The notes under the pieces were generated by a model. That model was given only the letters and a program-made list of their open reading frames with translations. It had not been told where the DNA came from and did not search any database. A stretch of 64,000 bases of DNA from an uncultured Eggerthellaceae bacterium (lineage in GTDB: Bacteria > Actinomycetota > Coriobacteriia > Coriobacteriales > Eggerthellaceae): positions 24,244 through 88,243 of the forward strand of contig CANOIM010000008.1 in assembly GCA_947566075.1 (NCBI GenBank). The letters run 5' to 3'. A program made the position numbers and the translations under genes. This document shows positions 14,321 to 23,695 of the stretch, piece after piece. Each line of letters opens with the position of its first letter. Positions within the stretch are counted from its first letter, which is position 1.

Positions 14321-15868
14321 AGGGGTCGGTTCCGCGTCCCACTTTGTTCTGCCATTATACTATCTAGTCGTTTGAAACAGCTACAGTTTATAATTCTTGC
14401 CGAAATTGGCGACAAGATTTACAATCTGGCTCAGCAACCAGCGAAGAGGAGACGCCATGACATCGGCTTTTCATTCGATCGTGCAAGAGAAGCTCCTCGA
14501 TTTCTATGAGCAAGGAGTACCGGACGTCTTCCCTCGCGACGTTTCATTGGGAACGCCTTCGGTTCCTGCACGATCCAACTTAGTGACGGTGTTGGTGGGA
14601 GTCCGTCGATGCGGCAAAACCTATCGGCTCTACCAAGAGATCCGTCGCATCCTTAATGATAGGCACGATCTGCGCTCCATCCTCTATTTCAATTTCGACG
14701 ACGAGCGCCTGAAGCCATACGATACGGCGATCCTCGAAGATGTGGTCGAGACGTATTACGCGATGAACCCTCGAGCGAAAAGCGAAGGCGCTTTCTTCTT
14801 CTTCGATGAGATACAAGAGATTCCCGACTGGGGAACGTTCCTGCGGCGCATGGTCGACACCCAGGCGGTCACCATCTATGTCACCGGGTCGTCGTCGAAG
14901 ATGCTCTCTTCGCAGATCGCCAGCGAATTCCGTGGCCGGGCGCTCTCGCGTGAGATATTCCCCATGAGCTTCTCGGAATTCGCCCGGTTCCATGGGTATG
15001 GTGCGGATCCTCTTGACGAGATGTGCGATGCGGATGGCGTGACGAGCGAAGCCCGCGCGAAGTGCAAGCATGCGCTCGGGCGCTATCTGGTAGAGGGCGG
15101 CTTCATTGCAGCCCAGGGCCTGGAGCCCTCGGATGCTACACAGCTTTTGCAGGAATACGCGAACAGGACCGTGAATTATGACGTGATGGAGCGCTACAAC
15201 GTGAGCAATCCGCGCGCGGCGGCTCTGTTCCTGGCGCGGAGCTTGGCCTCCTCGGCGCGGGAGCTCTCCATCACCAAGACCCACAACGATTTCAAAAGCC
15301 GACAGATATCAGTCGGACGGGAGACCCTCTCCCAGCTGCTTTCCTACTATGAGGAATCCTATCTGCTCTTCGCGGTGAAGAGCCATAGCGTCGCCCTTGC
15401 CGACAATGCTCGCTCATCGGCGAAGGTGTATGCGGCCGACCCTGCTCTTTTCGGAGCGTTCTCACCTGCACCCGCATCCGATGGGGGTCAGCGACTGGAG
15501 ACGGCGGTGTTCAACAAGCTGCTGCGCGAGAGGCCCTCGATGCGCGCAGGCGCCATATCTCGCGCATTCGTGGGACAGGGCAGTCAGCGGCATGAGATCG
15601 ATTTCGTGGTGGGCGATGCGTTGGCGCTGGAAACGGTGAAGCTCGTGCAGGTGTCGGTTCAGCTTGCGAACCCCGCTACCCGCAAGCGCGAAGCGCGCGC
15701 TCTCGAGTCCGCCATGGCGCAGTTCGGTGTTGAGGAAGCGTGGGTGGTGACCATGGACGACGAGGAGGAATTGCAGACCCCGGCGGGGACCATCCGCATC
15801 GTCCCCGCGTGGAAATGGTTGTAAGAAGCCTGGAACAAGCAGAACAGGTGCAGGCGAAACCGACCCCT
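14321..15868. repeat. inverted repeats flanking the AAA ATPase gene
   Basis: A sequence at 14321-14352 (AGGGGTCGGTTCCGC ... TGTTCTGC) recurs inverted at 15839-15868, with roughly 25 of 30 positions alike and a 2-nt gap. The right copy itself folds as GAACAGG/CCTGTTC (15842-15848 and 15866-15872). The GGGGTCGGTT core resembles the GGGGACGGTT core of the repeats round the transposase, so a REP relationship is possible. The repeats bracket exactly one gene, like an imported cassette. Confidence 0.55.
14457..15824 (+). CDS. AAA_14/DUF4143 ATP-binding protein
   Basis: The start at 14457 has GAAGAGGAGACGCC upstream. The 455-residue protein carries a Walker A loop GVRRCGKTY near residue 46, a Walker B FFFDEIQEI near residue 110, a sensor-like VTGSSSKMLSSQIASEFRGRA, and the C-terminal DUF4143 nuclease-like region with GSQRHEIDFVVGDALALE at about 380-400. 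These proteins are widespread in anaerobes, often in several copies; their cellular role is not established, and some are suspected in mobile-DNA or defence functions. It stands alone between inverted repeats, consistent with horizontal movement. Confidence 0.85.
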   Translation: MTSAFHSIVQEKLLDFYEQGVPDVFPRDVSLGTPSVPARSNLVTVLVGVRRCGKTYRLYQEIRRILNDRHDLRSILYFNFDDERLKPYDTAILEDVVETYYAMNPRAKSEGAFFFFDEIQEIPDWGTFLRRMVDTQAVTIYVTGSSSKMLSSQIASEFRGRALSREIFPMSFSEFARFHGYGADPLDEMCDADGVTSEARAKCKHALGRYLVEGGFIAAQGLEPSDATQLLQEYANRTVNYDVMERYNVSNPRAAALFLARSLASSARELSITKTHNDFKSRQISVGRETLSQLLSYYEESYLLFAVKSHSVALADNARSSAKVYAADPALFGAFSPAPASDGGQRLETAVFNKLLRERPSMRAGAISRAFVGQGSQRHEIDFVVGDALALETVKLVQVSVQLANPATRKREARALESAMAQFGVEEAWVVTMDDEEELQTPAGTIRIVPAWKWL

Positions 15869-15879
15869 GTTCCACTCCC

Positions 15880-18123
15880 TCACGAGAAGCGCTTGAGCAG
15901 GAGCGAATTGCACACCACGGTGACGCTAGATAAGGCCATGGCCGCCCCCGCTAAGGCTGGGGCCAAGATGCCCACAGCAGCCAGGGGTATCATGATGCAA
16001 TTGTAGATGAGCGCCCAGAACAGGTTCTGCTTGATCTTGCGCATGGTGGCCTTCGAAAGCCGCAAGGCCGTGACCATATCTGTCAGATGGTTACCCATGA
16101 GCACAACCTGGCCTGCCTCCAGGGCCACATCGGTCCCACTGGCCATGGCCACACCCACATCTGCCGCCGCAAGGGCAGGAGCGTCATTGATGCCATCGCC
16201 CACGAAGGCGATGACCGTCGCCTCTCCCCCTGCAGAGGCCTTCACCTCATCCACGATGGCGGCCTTTTGGATGGGCTTCACTCCAGCGAAGATGTGACCT
16301 TCCGGGATGCCTACCTCAGCCGCCACTGCTTCTGCGGTGGCCGGAGCGTCTCCCGTCACCATGTAGCAGCCCACGCCATAGGCATCTGTCAGCTGACCTA
16401 TAGCCTGGACAGCATCAGGCTTGGGCTCATCTCGGAACTGGAACCCTCCCACCGCTTCGCCATCTATCAAGACCTGTGAACCCACGAAGACCTCATAGCC
16501 TTCCACCACACCTCGCACCCCTTCGCCCACCACAGCTTCAAAACCCTGGACCGAAGGCAACTTTGAGATACCCTGGCTTTCTGCATAGGCCACCACGGCC
16601 CGGGCCAGGGGATGTTCGCTCTTCGCCTCCAAGGCCGCGGCCAGAGGCAGATACCGCTCAGGCACCGTGCAGGCTGTCACCTGGGGCGCGCCTTGGGTGA
16701 TGGTGCCCGTCTTGTCAAAGATGGCGCCGCTGAGATGGCAGAGGCGTTCCAACACCTCACCATCCTTGATGAGGATGCCCCGCTGGGCCCCCTTGCCCAT
16801 GCCCACCATGAGGGCCGTAGGGGTTGCCAAGCCCAGCGCACACGGGCAAGCCACCACGATGACGGCGATAGCGGGCAGGAGCGCCTGGGTCAGCACCTCG
16901 CCGAAGGGCAGCGGTACATTGGAGATGAGCTGAGGCATCACGAAGACCCACAAACAAAAGGTGAGCAACGCCAACCCGAGGATGACCGGAACGAAGATGG
17001 AGGCTATCTTGTCCGCCAGCCGCTGGATGGGCGCCTTGCTCCCCTGGGCCTCTTCCACTGCCCGTACGATGCGGGCCAGGGTGGAATCAGCCCCCACTCG
17101 TTGAGCGCGCACCGTGAGGGAACCCGTGGTATTCACGGTGCCGCCGGTCACTTCATCCCCAGGCCCCTTGAAGGTAGGAAGCGGCTCGCCCGTGAGCATG
17201 GATTCGTCCACTTCCGATGACCCTTCCATCACCAAGCCATCCACCGGCACCTTTTCACCGGGACGCACGAGCACCTCATCCCCCACCATCACGTGCGCCA
17301 GGGGCACCTCCTCAGCATGTCCTCCCCGAAGGACGGTGGCCACCGGCGGGGTCAGGTTCATGAGCCCCTCGATGGCCTGATTGGTGGCCCCCTTCGCCCG
17401 CGCTTCCAAGATCTTGCCCAACAGCACGAAGGTGATCAGCATGGCGCAGGTCTCGTAATAGGGCATCCCCTCGTTGATCTCCATGGCCACCTGCCCCGTC
17501 CAGTCTCCCGTGATGACGGGCAGGAAGGTGATGTAGAGCGAGAAGAGGAAGGCGATGGAAGTGCCCAGAGCCACCAGCACATCCATGTTCGCGCTGCCGC
17601 TCTTGAGGGATGCGAAGGCCCCTTTGTAGAAGCGCGCACCACAGCCGAACTGGACGGGTATGGTCAACGCCAGCAGCACCAGAGACCCTGCGAACATGGC
17701 CTGGACATGATTGGGATCAGGTACGAAGAGCCCCGCCAGAGCAGAGCCTACGCCCATGTGCCAGCCAGGCACCATTCCCAAGCAGACGATGAGCACCGTG
17801 AGCACCAAGGCGGTGGCGAATACGCGAACATCATGCTTAGCCCGAGCCTCTTCCCGCGCCCGACGCGCCTCATCCACCAGGGGTGCATCCTCAGGGATGA
17901 CCTCAGCGGTGAAGGAGAGATCATCGAAGACGTGGAGCATGTCATCCACCGAAGCCAGGGATGGATCGAAGGTGACCTGACCGGTATTGTTCGCCAGGTT
18001 CACCGCCACATCCAGGACACCGGGTGTTCCCTTGTAATGCTTTTCGATATTGGCAGCGCAGTTGGCGCAATGCATGCCATCGATGGCCAACCGCAAGGTC
18101 TGCCGTTGCCGACCGTCTTCCAT
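15880..18123 (-). CDS. copA: copper-exporting P1B-type ATPase
   Basis: The 747-residue ATPase exports Cu(I). One N-terminal heavy-metal domain contains GMHCANC (C19, C22). The membrane copper site CPC is at residues 426-428, the phosphorylation motif DKTGT at 470-474, TGEP at 311-314, HP in the nucleotide domain (SEHPLARAVV), and the hinge GDGINDAPALAAADVG. Length and order are normal. It is divergent from folC, with an operator-like palindrome in between. A duplicate of its last nine codons lies at 1770-1799. Confidence 0.95.
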   Translation of the reverse strand: MEDGRQRQTLRLAIDGMHCANCAANIEKHYKGTPGVLDVAVNLANNTGQVTFDPSLASVDDMLHVFDDLSFTAEVIPEDAPLVDEARRAREEARAKHDVRVFATALVLTVLIVCLGMVPGWHMGVGSALAGLFVPDPNHVQAMFAGSLVLLALTIPVQFGCGARFYKGAFASLKSGSANMDVLVALGTSIAFLFSLYITFLPVITGDWTGQVAMEINEGMPYYETCAMLITFVLLGKILEARAKGATNQAIEGLMNLTPPVATVLRGGHAEEVPLAHVMVGDEVLVRPGEKVPVDGLVMEGSSEVDESMLTGEPLPTFKGPGDEVTGGTVNTTGSLTVRAQRVGADSTLARIVRAVEEAQGSKAPIQRLADKIASIFVPVILGLALLTFCLWVFVMPQLISNVPLPFGEVLTQALLPAIAVIVVACPCALGLATPTALMVGMGKGAQRGILIKDGEVLERLCHLSGAIFDKTGTITQGAPQVTACTVPERYLPLAAALEAKSEHPLARAVVAYAESQGISKLPSVQGFEAVVGEGVRGVVEGYEVFVGSQVLIDGEAVGGFQFRDEPKPDAVQAIGQLTDAYGVGCYMVTGDAPATAEAVAAEVGIPEGHIFAGVKPIQKAAIVDEVKASAGGEATVIAFVGDGINDAPALAAADVGVAMASGTDVALEAGQVVLMGNHLTDMVTALRLSKATMRKIKQNLFWALIYNCIMIPLAAVGILAPALAGAAMALSSVTVVCNSLLLKRFS

Positions 18124-18163
18124 CCGAACCTCACCTGTTGCGCTCTACTATTCTCGGTTGCGG

Positions 18164-18194
18164 AGTATAACACATGAATATATGCTCATATGTG
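18164..18194 (-). promoter_or_regulatory. copA promoter with operator-like palindrome
   Basis: On the minus strand a -10 hexamer TATACT (18169-18164) lies 40 nt upstream of copA. Directly upstream, at about 18171-18194, is an imperfect palindrome with CACATGA and TCATATGTG arms, AT-rich in the middle, of the kind bound by ArsR/SmtB-family metal sensors. No -35 consensus is seen. No metal regulator gene is adjacent. Confidence 0.45.
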
Positions 18195-18258
18195 ATAGAT
18201 GATGCCATTTCAGGAATGCGAAGCGTTGCAGCTCCATCAGATGCTACCCTTATCCCCT

Positions 18259-19545
18259 ATGACATTCGACCCCGTTGCATACATCAACACGCCCCGTTGG
18301 CAACAGGTGAGCCTGGGCCTTGAACGTACGAGGCTGCTCTTGGATGAGCTGGGCAACCCCGAGCGGCAGCTCAAGTTCATCCATGTGGCCGGGACCAATG
18401 GTAAGGGCTCTACCTGCGCCTACTTGAATGCCATCTGCCAAGCAGCGGGCTTGCGCACTGGGCTCTTCACCAGCCCCTATATAGAGCGCTTCGAAGAGCG
18501 CATCCGCATAGATGACTCTGAGATAGGCAGCGAAGACCTGACCCAGTGCACCTTGGCTGTGAAGGCAGCTGCCGAAGGGGTGGAAACCGCCACGGGCGAG
18601 CATCCCACGGAATTCGAATTGATGTGCGCCGTAGCCCTGTTGCACTTCGCTCAGAGCCAGTGCGATATCTGCATCATGGAAGTGGGATTGGGCGGTCGGC
18701 TGGATTCCACCAACGTGATAACCCCTGAGGTGAGCATCATCACGCGGGTGGGCTATGACCATACGGACATCCTGGGAGACACCCTGGAGGAGATAGCCGC
18801 TGAGAAGGCGGGCATCATCAAGCAAGGCGTTCCCTGCGTCACCTGCGAGCAAGAGCCCGTAGTCCAGCAGGTCATCAAGGACACCTGCGAAGAGAAGCAC
18901 TGCCCCCTGAGGGTGGTGCACAAGAAGGACGTCTGCGCCATCGGTCTGAACGGTTATGACATTCGCGGCTTCGCTTACCGGGGAGAAGGGTTCGCCACCC
19001 ATCTTCTAGGCTCCTATCAACCCGAGAACGCCTGCCTTGCCATCGAAGGGGCGCGCATGCTCAGCGAACAGGGGTGGAGCATCTCCCCCGCCGCCGTGAA
19101 GGAAGGGGTCTTGAAGGCTGTGTGGCCGGGAAGGTTAGAGGTGATGTCCCGCACGCCCTTGGTGATCATCGACGGAGCCCATAACCCTGACGGCGCAGAG
19201 CTCTTGGCGCGTACCCTGGAAGAGTTCAAGCCCAAGAAGCCACCTGTGTATGTGGTAGGCGTCTTGCAGGATAAGGATGTGGAAGGGATCCTCGAACCGC
19301 ACATCCAGAAAGGTGCGCGCTTCTTCACCTACGCCCCCTGCAACCCCCGAGCATTGAAGGCCGGGTATCTGGCGTTCAGGATCAATGTCCTAGATCCAGA
19401 GGCAGATGTCACCGCCTATGCCACAGCTGAAGAGGCGGTGCAGCATGCCCTTGAAGAAGCAGCTCCCGAAAGCCCTATCGTGGCCTTCGGGAGCTTGTAT
19501 TCCATAGCAGATGTGAAGCGGGCGTTTAGGAGTTATCTGGAGTGA
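18259..19545 (+). CDS. folC: folylpolyglutamate synthase / dihydrofolate synthase
   Basis: The Mur-ligase-like protein adds glutamate to folates. Motifs seen are the ATP loop VAGTNGKGSTCAYL (about residues 40-53), FTSPYIERFEERI, the MEVGLGGRLDSTNV motif, GYDHTDILGDT, and DGAHNPDGAELL in the C-terminal domain. The 428-residue start (MTFDPVAYINTP) fits family length. No Shine-Dalgarno is visible there, but a TACCCT hexamer ends 8 nt before the ATG, so a leaderless message is possible; earlier ATGs at 18199 and 18241 are alternatives. Its 3' end overlaps hpf by 20 nt, converging. Confidence 0.92.
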   Translation: MTFDPVAYINTPRWQQVSLGLERTRLLLDELGNPERQLKFIHVAGTNGKGSTCAYLNAICQAAGLRTGLFTSPYIERFEERIRIDDSEIGSEDLTQCTLAVKAAAEGVETATGEHPTEFELMCAVALLHFAQSQCDICIMEVGLGGRLDSTNVITPEVSIITRVGYDHTDILGDTLEEIAAEKAGIIKQGVPCVTCEQEPVVQQVIKDTCEEKHCPLRVVHKKDVCAIGLNGYDIRGFAYRGEGFATHLLGSYQPENACLAIEGARMLSEQGWSISPAAVKEGVLKAVWPGRLEVMSRTPLVIIDGAHNPDGAELLARTLEEFKPKKPPVYVVGVLQDKDVEGILEPHIQKGARFFTYAPCNPRALKAGYLAFRINVLDPEADVTAYATAEEAVQHALEEAAPESPIVAFGSLYSIADVKRAFRSYLE

Positions 19546-20110
19546 GTAGACCGTAGGAGCCGTCATCACGCCGATAGAGGACGTGGACATCCCCAGAATC
19601 CCGATCTGTGTAGACGAAGAAGTCATGGCCGATGAGGTCTATCTCGATCAGGGCCTCCTCTTCGGTCATGGGCGTGTAGGCTATCTTCTTGCGGCGTACG
19701 ATCTCATCTTCGGAAAGCTCTTCCATGAGCTTATCCAGGTCAAGCTCTGATTCAGGATGGGCATCCTCATGCTGGATATCCACCGCCTTCTCATTCTTCT
19801 TGGTGCGCTTGGCATGGACGCGGGTCTTGAACTTGCGCAGCTGACGGGCTATCTTCGCAGCAGCCACATCTATGGCTGCGAACATATCCTCTTCGCTTTC
19901 CTCCACGCGGGCCACATGCCCTGGCATGACCACTGTGACCTCGCACACGGCTGCATTCTGGATTGACTTGTTCTTCTCACGGTAGAGGACGATCTCACAG
20001 GCAATGGCGCCTACCTCGAGCTGGGTCACGGTCTTGCCGATCTTGTCTTCCGCGTAGCTTCTCAGAGAATCGCTCACGGGCATCTTACGACCGGAAACGG
20101 TGATATCCAT
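19526..20110 (-). CDS. hpf: ribosome hibernation-promoting factor, long form
   Basis: The 194-residue protein is a long-type HPF that dimerises 70S ribosomes into inactive 100S particles. The N-terminal ribosome-binding domain runs from MDITVSGRKMPVSDSLRSYAEDKI to about residue 100 with conserved basic helix KIARQLRKFKTRVHAKR. After a charged linker, the C-terminal dimerisation domain (about 140-194) has KKIAYTPMTEEEALIEIDLIGHDFFVYTDRDSGDVHVLYRRDDGSYGLL. GAAAAGGTGGCG precedes the start. The leader carries overlapping inverted repeats (see 20135-20210). Confidence 0.94.
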   Translation of the reverse strand: MDITVSGRKMPVSDSLRSYAEDKIGKTVTQLEVGAIACEIVLYREKNKSIQNAAVCEVTVVMPGHVARVEESEEDMFAAIDVAAAKIARQLRKFKTRVHAKRTKKNEKAVDIQHEDAHPESELDLDKLMEELSEDEIVRRKKIAYTPMTEEEALIEIDLIGHDFFVYTDRDSGDVHVLYRRDDGSYGLLTPDNS

Positions 20111-20134
20111 ATCTTCGCCACCTTTTCTCGATTC

Positions 20135-20210
20135 GGATAATACCTATCCAAGGATAGCGCATGCATCCCGAATGCGCCTTTGCCTTGGCGTAACGATAAC
20201 AAAACGATAA
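20135..20210. promoter_or_regulatory. hpf/nhaA divergent region with repeats
   Basis: This 166-nt gap between divergent starts contains alternating GGATA (20135), TATCC (20145) and GGATA (20152) arms that can pair two ways, a GCGCAT/ATGCGC pair, and two direct AACGATAA copies 11 nt apart (20192-20199 and 20203-20210). One-helical-turn spacing fits a regulator binding one DNA face. Promoter elements could not be fixed. Confidence 0.3.
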
Positions 20211-20276
20211 TTCGAACGGTCAGATTTCCCCAGTGCACTAATATCCAATCCCAAGATACGGGCAGAGGGAGATGAT

Positions 20277-21737
20277 ATGAGCACAGATGACTTGGACCGG
20301 GCCTCTCAGCCAAAGGGCGCTGAGGAAAGCGGACCTGCCTGCGAGGTGCGGGAGGTGAGCCCCATCACACCGCCCACTCCTGCCAACCCTGACCCTCACG
20401 GCATCTACATAGATGAGGTGCAGGGGCACAACCGCCGCATCCGGAAGCTCATCAGCTTCACCCACTCCTCCACCCGCGCCGCAGGCATCATGCTGCTGGC
20501 AGCCATCGCTGCGCTCATCATCGCCAATACAAGTGCCTACCAGAGCTTCTTAGATGTCTGGGATATCCACGTGACCATAGGGATTGGCAGCTTCCACGGA
20601 GAGATGTCCTTAGCCCATATCATCAATGACATCCTGATGGCCATCTTCTTCTTGCTGGTGGGCCTTGAGATCAAGTACGAGATGACCGTGGGTGAGCTGA
20701 CGAATATCCGTCAGGCGGCCCTGCCCATCTTGGGCGCGGTGGGCGGTGTGGCAGCTCCCATCCTGATCTACCTGGCCTTCAATGGCGGCAGCCCTTCCAC
20801 CGCGGGAGGCTGGGGCGTTCCCACCGCAACGGACATCGCCTTCGCCCTGGGCATCCTAGCGCTTCTGGGAAGCAGGGTTCCGGGAGGCGTTCGCGTGTTC
20901 CTATCCACCTTGGCCGTGGCCGATGACATCATCGCCATCCTGGTGATAGCCATCTTCTATGGGAACAGCCCTGATATCCTCTGGCTGGGCGCAGCGCTAG
21001 TGGTGCTCATCGTCCTCATCGGGCTCAATCGGGCCCATGTGTATTCCCTGGTGCCCTACATGCTGCTAGGCTGCGTGCTCTGGTTCTGCGTCTTCATGTC
21101 TGGCGTCCATTCCACCATCGCGGGCGTGTTGCTGGCTTTCGTCATCCCCTCTGGGAGCCGCATCCACATGAAGAACTTCCTACGCTGGTCCGATGAGCGC
21201 GTGCAGCTGGCAGAGACCTACCATGACGAAGAAGCGCCCCTCATCTCCCAGAAGAAGTACCTGAACACCGTTTCCAGCCTGTCGAATGTCTCCCGTCAGG
21301 TGGTACCCCCTGCCGTGCGACTGGAACATAAGCTCTACCCTTGGGTGTACTTCCTCATCCTGCCGCTATTCGCGCTGACCAACGCCGATGTCCCCTTCGC
21401 GGGCAGCAACGGGGCAGAGCTGCTCACCAGCAACGTGGTCTTGGGCGTCTTCTTCGGACTGGTGCTGGGCAAGCCGGTAGGCATCATGGCCTTGAGCTGG
21501 CTTTGCGTGAAGCTAAAGGTAGCGAAGCTCCCTGAGAACGTCACCTGGAAGCATATGCTGGGCGCCTCCATCCTGGGAGGCGTGGGGTTCACCATGGCCA
21601 TCTTCGTGGCGAACTTGGCCTACACGGACCCGCTCCTCATCACCCAGGCGAAGCTGGCCATTCTGTTAGCTTCTTTGGTGGCAGGCATCCTAGGCTTCGT
21701 GGTGCTGTTGGTCCAGGCGAAGAAGGACGCCCGTTAG
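20277..21737 (+). CDS. nhaA: Na+/H+ antiporter NhaA
   Basis: The 486-residue protein exchanges sodium for protons at the cytoplasmic membrane. It has the paired aspartates in LAVADDIIAILVIAIFY, the VPTATDIAFALGILALLG helix, and the C-terminal EHKLYPWVYFLILPLFALTNADV segment, which are diagnostic. The N-terminal 55 residues are a hydrophilic Pro/Glu-rich extension (TPPTPANPDPHG). GAGGGAGATGAT precedes the ATG. It ends 9 nt before the convergent small acidic gene. Confidence 0.95.
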   Translation: MSTDDLDRASQPKGAEESGPACEVREVSPITPPTPANPDPHGIYIDEVQGHNRRIRKLISFTHSSTRAAGIMLLAAIAALIIANTSAYQSFLDVWDIHVTIGIGSFHGEMSLAHIINDILMAIFFLLVGLEIKYEMTVGELTNIRQAALPILGAVGGVAAPILIYLAFNGGSPSTAGGWGVPTATDIAFALGILALLGSRVPGGVRVFLSTLAVADDIIAILVIAIFYGNSPDILWLGAALVVLIVLIGLNRAHVYSLVPYMLLGCVLWFCVFMSGVHSTIAGVLLAFVIPSGSRIHMKNFLRWSDERVQLAETYHDEEAPLISQKKYLNTVSSLSNVSRQVVPPAVRLEHKLYPWVYFLILPLFALTNADVPFAGSNGAELLTSNVVLGVFFGLVLGKPVGIMALSWLCVKLKVAKLPENVTWKHMLGASILGGVGFTMAIFVANLAYTDPLLITQAKLAILLASLVAGILGFVVLLVQAKKDAR

Positions 21738-21746
21738 CACTGTTCA

Positions 21747-21860
21747 CTAGCGCCAAGGGTCTTCTTCGAAGACCGGTTCTTCATCTCGACGGTCAGAGTA
21801 AGGGTCATAACCATCATCATCTTCGTTCGCCGGACGGCGGAACTCATCCTTCTCTTCCAT
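21747..21860 (-). CDS. 37-residue acidic mini-protein coupled to rarA
   Basis: A short frame begins at ATG 21860, which overlaps the last codons of rarA and has AGAGGAGGCGTTG before it, a better ribosome site than most genes here. The product is strongly acidic and tyrosine/proline-containing (RRPANEDDDGYDPYSDRRDEEP, ending EEDPWR) and should be disordered. No family was recognised. The strong site and the rarA overlap argue that it is translated. Confidence 0.6.
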   Translation of the reverse strand: MEEKDEFRRPANEDDDGYDPYSDRRDEEPVFEEDPWR

Positions 21861-23166
21861 CAACGCCTCCTCTGTCCCGCTTCGTGGCTTCCGTGCGATA
21901 GGCCTCCCAACCCCGCTCACCTGGTTGATAGAACGCACCCCGCTCCAAGCCATCAGGAAGGTATTGCTGTTCCACCCATCCACCGGGATAGTCATGGGGG
22001 TATTTGTATTCCCCATAGGCTTCAGAGCCCGGACGGTGACGGTCCCGCAGGTTGTCAGGGACGAAGCGCACCGGGCCGTTGTGCACTTCCGCGCGGGCTG
22101 CGAAGATACCGCAGGCAGCGTTGGACTTCGGTGCCAGAGCAATGTAGGTGGCAGCTTGGGCCAGGATGAGCTGGCATTCGGGGTATCCGATGACCTCGGC
22201 CGCCTTGAAAGCCGCCTCAGCTATGAGGAGCGCCTGGGGGTCAGCGTTTCCCACATCCTCTGCCGCGCAGATGAAGATGCGCCGGGCGATGAATTTCGGG
22301 TCTTCCCCGCCCTCTATCATGCGGGCCAGCCAATAGAGCACGGCGTCTGGGTCAGACCCGCGCATGGATTTGATGAATGCGGATATGACGTCATAGTGCA
22401 TATCCTTGTTCTTGTCATAGGGGATGTTCCGGTGGGGATTCGCCTTGGCCACCATGGCTTGGGTGAGGATGGCCCCAGGGGTGGCCTTCGCCAGATCCGC
22501 CGCCAGCTCCAACGTGGTGAGAGCGCTGCGCCCGTCTCCGCCTGAAAGGGTGACGATGGCCTGGATAGCCTCATCTTCCAGCTGTACCTCCCCGGCCAGC
22601 CCCCGCTCATCGGCCGCTGCCCGACGGATGAGGTCTTCCACTTCACCGTCAGAGAGGGAGCCCAGCTGCACCACCCGCGAACGGGATATGAGGGCTGAAT
22701 TCACCTCGAAGAAGGGATTTTCGGTGGTGGCGCCTATGAGGATGACCGTGCGGTCTTCCACCGCATGGAGCAGCGCATCCTGCTGGCTGCGGTTGAAGCG
22801 ATGGATCTCATCCACGAAGAGGATAGTGCGCTCACCGGTTGCCGAGAGGCGCTTATCCGCTTCGGCTATCTCACGACGCAGGTCTGACACCGTGCCGCCG
22901 ATGGCAGACACTTCCACGAACCGAGCGTGAGTGGTCTTCGCGATGACATGGGCGATGGAGGTCTTCCCCGTACCAGCTGGACCGTAGAGGATGACAGAGC
23001 TCAAGGTGTCTGATTCGATAGCGCTGCGAAGCCAGCTGTCAGGGCCGATGGCCTCTGTCTGGCCCACCACGTCATCCAGGGTTCGCGGACGCATGCGCAC
23101 GGCCAGGGGCGAGGCCGCCAACCGGTTCGCATCTTCCATCTCTTGGAATAGTGAATTCGTTTCCAT
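21844..23166 (-). CDS. rarA: replication-associated recombination protein A (RarA/MgsA)
   Basis: The 440-residue AAA+ clamp-loader-like ATPase acts at stalled forks. It has RPRTLDDVVGQTEAIGP at the start, Walker A GPAGTGKTS near residue 64, Walker B ILFVDEIHRFNRSQQDALL near 115, sensor 1 ATTENPFFEVNSAL, and the C-terminal tetramerisation region with YPHDYPGGWVEQQYLPDGL. No Shine-Dalgarno is present. An extended -10 (TGCTAGTAT) ends 6 nt before the ATG, suggesting a leaderless transcript. The downstream 37-residue gene overlaps its end. Confidence 0.95.
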   Translation of the reverse strand: METNSLFQEMEDANRLAASPLAVRMRPRTLDDVVGQTEAIGPDSWLRSAIESDTLSSVILYGPAGTGKTSIAHVIAKTTHARFVEVSAIGGTVSDLRREIAEADKRLSATGERTILFVDEIHRFNRSQQDALLHAVEDRTVILIGATTENPFFEVNSALISRSRVVQLGSLSDGEVEDLIRRAAADERGLAGEVQLEDEAIQAIVTLSGGDGRSALTTLELAADLAKATPGAILTQAMVAKANPHRNIPYDKNKDMHYDVISAFIKSMRGSDPDAVLYWLARMIEGGEDPKFIARRIFICAAEDVGNADPQALLIAEAAFKAAEVIGYPECQLILAQAATYIALAPKSNAACGIFAARAEVHNGPVRFVPDNLRDRHRPGSEAYGEYKYPHDYPGGWVEQQYLPDGLERGAFYQPGERGWEAYRTEATKRDRGGVDGREG

Positions 23167-23209
23167 GGGTGCATACTAGCACATCTGTTCGCTATCTGAG
23201 GAGCGAACA

Positions 23210-23695
23210 TTAGAAGTTGGTCTGCAGGAAGTTCATCTCCGCATAGACGATGCCGCGTTCCTCTTCCATGGCCTTGAAGAAGCCGGTGCAATCCGACGCG
23301 GGGATATGGCTGTCCTCGAAGCCGTTCGCATCTCTACTGATGATCCAGTCCGCTTGGATGGAAAGCGCTACTTGATAGAGCATGGCGTCTTCGGCATCCG
23401 CCCAGGTGGTCTCGAGCATCTTGTCAACCTCATCCGGGCCGACGTCCGCCACATTGACGAACGAGCGCAGTTGGCGGAGGCTAGCCAATGCGGTGGGCGT
23501 GGAAGAAGGCTTACCTCCACCCGTAAGGATATAGAGGATATCAGTGACCTGGGATGCGGAGACCCAAAGGCTGCATTCATTGGCTCGTCCGAGACCCATC
23601 AAAAGCCGTATGTCTTGGTAGAAGGGTTCACGTGGTTCAAGGTAATCGATGATCACATTCGTATCCAAGAGGAGCTTTGGATGGGAAGAGCTCAT
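23210..23695 (-). CDS. PIN-domain toxin
   Basis: The 161-residue protein is a VapC-like PIN ribonuclease. The first acidic site is in LLLDTNVIIDYLEPREPF (residues about 9-26), the second in TWADAEDAMLYQVALSIQADWIISRDANGF, which supplies the remaining acidic metal ligands. It overlaps the upstream antitoxin by 4 nt, giving the usual toxin-antitoxin arrangement. The antitoxin is of RelB/DinJ type, so the pair mixes families. Confidence 0.88.
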   Translation of the reverse strand: MSSSHPKLLLDTNVIIDYLEPREPFYQDIRLLMGLGRANECSLWVSASQVTDILYILTGGGKPSSTPTALASLRQLRSFVNVADVGPDEVDKMLETTWADAEDAMLYQVALSIQADWIISRDANGFEDSHIPASDCTGFFKAMEEERGIVYAEMNFLQTNF

